A DNA stretch of 64,000 bases from Cristatella mucedo (lineage: Eukaryota; Bryozoa; Phylactolaemata; Cristatellidae). The translations under genes were made by a program, and so were the position numbers. This document shows positions 60,950 through 64,000 of the stretch, in pieces; the first letter of the stretch is position 1; every line of letters starts with the position of its first letter. The notes under the pieces were generated by a model, which saw only the letters and a list, made by a program, of their open reading frames with translations, did not search any database and had not been told where the DNA came from. The DNA is taken from contig WPIO01000175.1 of assembly GCA_009760855.2 (NCBI GenBank), positions 195,001 to 259,000 on the forward strand, written 5' to 3'.

Positions 60950-63900
60950 GACCTCTTTTATTTTAGCGAATCTGGCACGAATTCCATCTCGTCTCGTGCC
61001 TTCTTGCGGCGGAGCCGTGAGCGGCTCGATTCAGTTTCCGCTGCCGCCGCTCGTTTAAAGGCCGCGGGCCGGAAGTCGTGCGCGAGCGCGGCGGCCCAAC
61101 GAGCGCGCGACGGCGACCTTTCTTCGCTCAAGCTAAAGGACGCGTTATGCCTCTGTACTTTGTAGCGCACAAGTACAACTCCGACTGCCTGGCGTGGCAG
61201 CTCGCTGCAAGAGCGCCATTCGTCGCCCGGCGCGTCCTTGGAGAGTTCGCCGGCTGGCGCCGCTGCCGCCCTTTACGGACAGGCTGCTTTAGGCCTGTCC
61301 GTTGAGCTAATCGATTCGCTCCTTGCATCGCTCGTTATGCCTGAGCGAGATCAATAATTGCATCATTTGACCGCAGTCCAGAAAGGGTAAGCTTCTTAAT
61401 TACTCGGTTCAATTACGTAATAGATCGCCAAGCGTCTCGCGGGACGCCGGTCGTCGCTCAGGCGGCGAAAAGGCAGAGTCGTTCGCCATCGGCTACCATC
61501 AAGGTGCTCGCTACCGCCGCCTACGGCGGCGGCACGGACAGTCAACGCCGCATCGCGCCTCGCCGACTGGCGTGGCGGCCCAGCTAGCGCGGCGGCGGCG
61601 GCGGCTCCTCGCGGTAGGGCAGCAGGGAGGGCTCGTCGCGGCCTCGTCGCGCACGCACGCGCGCCGTCCCTGAGACGCGCCAGCGACATGGGCGGTAGCC
61701 TCGACGTCACATTTGGCTCGCCGCTCGAGTCGCAAAATGCCAGCGAGCACGAGATCGACGCCGACGGCGGCGGCGGCCTGGCGGCGGTCGGACTGGCGCT
61801 GCGCGCGGCTGCCGCGTCGTACGCGCCGTACCACGGCGGCGTCTCGCTGGCCACGTGCGCCGTCGGGCTCGTCGTCAACTCGCTCAACCTGCTGGTACTC
61901 GCGCACAGCCCCTGGCATCCGGCCATCGGTCGGCTGCTTGTCGGCGTCACGATCGCCGACCTCGGTACACTGCTGTCGTTCGCAACCTACGCGACGCTCT
62001 TCTACGTCGTTCGCGGCCACGTCGAAACGCCGCAGCGCGACGGCTACTCGTCGGTCGTCTACCTCGCCTTTCACGCCTCGTTCTCGGTCGTGACGCACGC
62101 GATCAGCTCGTGGCTGACCGTGAGCGTCGCCGTCTTTCGCCAGTGGCACGTCACGCGACGTCGCGGCCGCCAGCTGTGCGATCGGCGTGCCGCGACGATC
62201 GCCGTGGCGCTGACGTGCGCCGGCAGCTGTCTCGCCGCCGTCCCGTACGTGGCGGCGCTCGAGATACGCCGCTACGCGCCGACCGAGGGGCGGCCTGCTG
62301 AAGACAACTTATCGCACTGGTACTACGTGACGAACGACGGCGGCGGCGGCGGCGGCTGCGCGGAAGACGGCGGCGGCGGGCCAGCGGCGCAGCGTGGGAT
62401 AGCGCTGTTCGTCGTACAATTCTGGCTGCTGGCCGCCGCCGCGCGCGTCGGCCCGTGCGCGGCGCTAGTCGCCGCGTCGGCGGTGCTCGCACGGTTCCTG
62501 CTCAGCGCAGCTGCCGCGCGCCGCCGGCGCGCGGCGCCGCCGCTGGAGCTCCTCAACCGGACTCCGTCATCGTTGCCGCTCTCGCCGCCGCGCCGCCGTG
62601 CGCCACTGCTGAAGACCAGCGGCAGCGGCGGCGGCGGCGGCGTGGGCGTGCGGACGTTGCCGTCGCAATTGAAGCAGCGCTCGCTGCAGCGCGGCGCAAG
62701 CGCCGTCGCCGCCGACCGAGTGACTCGGATGCTGCTGGCGCTGGCCGTGACCTTCATTGCCATCGAACTGCCGCAGGGCGTCCTGTACATGCTCAGCGGC
62801 CTATTTTGCGACTTCTACGACGAGGTCTATCAGCCGCTGGCCAACTTCATGGACATCGCGTCGCTGTGGCGCGGCGCGGCCAACTTCGTCATCTACTGCA
62901 TCGCTAGCCGCAGCTACCGCGCCGCCCTGCGAGCAGCTCTGTCGCGAGCCAGCCGCCACGCCAGTCGCCTCACCAATCGCCACGGCAACGGTAGTGAATG
63001 CGTCGGTGCAGGCGCCGGAAATGCCTGACGATTCGCTCGCTCGCGACGCTGCGAATCGTACCCCGACGCTGGGGAGCCAGCTGGCGTCTGCACAGCTTTC
63101 TCAAGAAGCGGAAGTCGACGGCGGCGGCTCATCCGATAAGGCGCTCAGGGCGACGGACGGACGTCGCTCGCTGGGACGCAGCGAAATGGCCGCACGGCCG
63201 CGTTCGCGCGTCCGCGCCCGCTCGCGTCGTGCAGGCCGCGTCGCACGGGCGTAAAGCTCGCCAGGGGGCGTTGTCCTCAGCGTATGCAGCCGCCTGATGC
63301 GGAGCTGGCAGAGCGCTGCTGCTGCGCGCGGACGACGACCGCGCGTGGCACGAGCAGCGACAGCAACGACAGAATGCCTCCGGCGAGTAGGAGGAGCTAG
63401 CGAGAGCGCCGCTCGTGCAGATCATCATTCACTCAGCTGAAAATAGAGGCTTGGCCACGAGGCGTTCGCACTGGTTCGTCGCTAAGAGTTGCGACGCTCC
63501 GCCGCGCGGTCAAGGTGTCAAAGCAGATCTCTGCGGAGCCTCGCGGATAGCGCTGTGACGCGCGAGCTGAGCGCATCGCCGCGCGGCGGCGGCGCTGAAC
63601 GAAACCGGAAGCTGAGCGCGTGCAGCAATTCCGTCGGGAGAGAGAGAGAGACGTCGGGGTCGGCCGTCTTCGCCGGTTGAGCGGAGCTCGCGCGAGGGAG
63701 TCGGCGTTGAAAGCCGACGGAGCACGGATCTCGAAGCAACGACCCGCCAGTGCGCCGCCGATTGCGAAGCTGTGCCGTGCGCGGAGAGTCGACTTCGAAC
63801 CTTCGAGTACCCGCTCTGCTCGCTGCCCTTCTCCCCTAGCGCGCGCGCCGCGACGCGACGCTCCTCGGGGCGCGAGAGATGGCGCTGCGATGTCGGCGCG

Positions 63901-64000
63901 GTAATTCGGACGCGCGTCGTCGATGGGCGCTCGCTTAGCCGCAGCTGCGGGCAGCTCTGCTGCTGGTCCGAGGAGGGGGAGGAGCTCGATTCTACAATTC
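60950..64000. other. GC- and CpG-rich island around the GPCR
   Basis: From about 60950 to the window end the sequence is much richer in G+C and CpG than the rest, with dense GCG/CGC triplets. The GPCR lies inside it. 61321-61687 is probably promoter and 5' UTR. 63029-64000 contains many overlapping open frames on both strands, but they are products of GC bias and none resembles a known protein. Confidence 0.6.
61688..63028 (+). CDS. Myosuppressin/DMSR-type neuropeptide GPCR
   Basis: A 446-residue class A G-protein-coupled receptor in one open frame. Hydrophobic segments lie at about 50-74, 82-108, 122-150, 167-190, 237-275, 346-372 and 382-406. TM3 carries HASFSVVTHAISSWLTVSVAVFRQ and the TM6-TM7 part reads RMLLALAVTFIAIELPQGVLYMLSGL then YQPLANFMDIASL and NFVIYC. 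These are hallmarks of the Drosophila myosuppressin receptor/nematode DMSR group, in which ELPQG and NF..YC replace the usual TM6 and NPxxY motifs. The N-terminus has one NAS glycosylation site at 17. Oddities: Arg-Gln in place of DRY, no Cys at the outer end of TM3, and runs of glycine in the second outer loop and third inner loop. No intron is seen. The ligand is probably an RFamide-type or myosuppressin-like peptide (inference). Start: first ATG in frame, in GC-rich sequence. Confidence 0.88.
   Translation: MGGSLDVTFGSPLESQNASEHEIDADGGGGLAAVGLALRAAAASYAPYHGGVSLATCAVGLVVNSLNLLVLAHSPWHPAIGRLLVGVTIADLGTLLSFATYATLFYVVRGHVETPQRDGYSSVVYLAFHASFSVVTHAISSWLTVSVAVFRQWHVTRRRGRQLCDRRAATIAVALTCAGSCLAAVPYVAALEIRRYAPTEGRPAEDNLSHWYYVTNDGGGGGGCAEDGGGGPAAQRGIALFVVQFWLLAAAARVGPCAALVAASAVLARFLLSAAAARRRRAAPPLELLNRTPSSLPLSPPRRRAPLLKTSGSGGGGGVGVRTLPSQLKQRSLQRGASAVAADRVTRMLLALAVTFIAIELPQGVLYMLSGLFCDFYDEVYQPLANFMDIASLWRGAANFVIYCIASRSYRAALRAALSRASRHASRLTNRHGNGSECVGAGAGNA

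Noticed and set aside
61511-62149. Minus-strand 212-residue open frame over the GPCR start
   Set aside because: Arg/Ala-rich product of GC-rich sequence antisense to clear transmembrane segments.

Overview
The window looks like nuclear DNA from an invertebrate animal, most likely a protostome. It has long spliced genes with GT-AG introns, tRNA-derived SINEs, many decayed non-LTR retrotransposon copies, long microsatellites and a receptor of a type best known from protostomes. The species cannot be fixed from the sequence. Both recognisable genes are on the + strand.

Layout. 1-7.8 kb is a graveyard of one CR1/L2-like LINE family, with copies inserted into each other in both orientations. At 8.1-9.2 kb lie a tRNA-SINE and a complete solo LTR with a 4-bp target duplication. 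From 10.667 to 38.885 kb runs one large gene, the orthologue of YLPM1 (ZAP3). I rebuilt it as 17 coding exons with consistent splice phases, 6066 nt of coding sequence and 2021 residues. The middle is Pro/Gln/Gly-rich and disordered. The C-terminal third holds a P-loop kinase-like domain and a PP1-docking RVRW motif. Its introns carry SINEs, LINE tails, long (AT)n and (TG)n tracts, and a 185-bp hAT element that strongly resembles the horizontally transferred SPIN family. 39-48 kb is again LINE debris, but one LINE copy is split by a 2.77-kb non-autonomous LTR retrotransposon (42494-45258) with broken gag and protease-like reading frames. 48-60.7 kb has more LINE and SINE relics and no gene I can support. 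At 61.688-63.028 kb an uninterrupted frame in GC-rich DNA encodes a 446-residue class A GPCR of the myosuppressin/DMSR neuropeptide-receptor type.

How things relate. The two genes have no evident functional link. YLPM1 is a nuclear phosphatase-1-binding, RNA-processing-associated protein, and the GPCR is a membrane neuropeptide receptor. The repeats do interact. The LINE family's 3' end (a conserved stem region followed by ATT repeats) is also the tail of a second SINE family, as expected if that SINE borrows the LINE's reverse transcriptase. All exon and repeat boundaries were read by eye, and family names rest on remembered family features rather than a database search.
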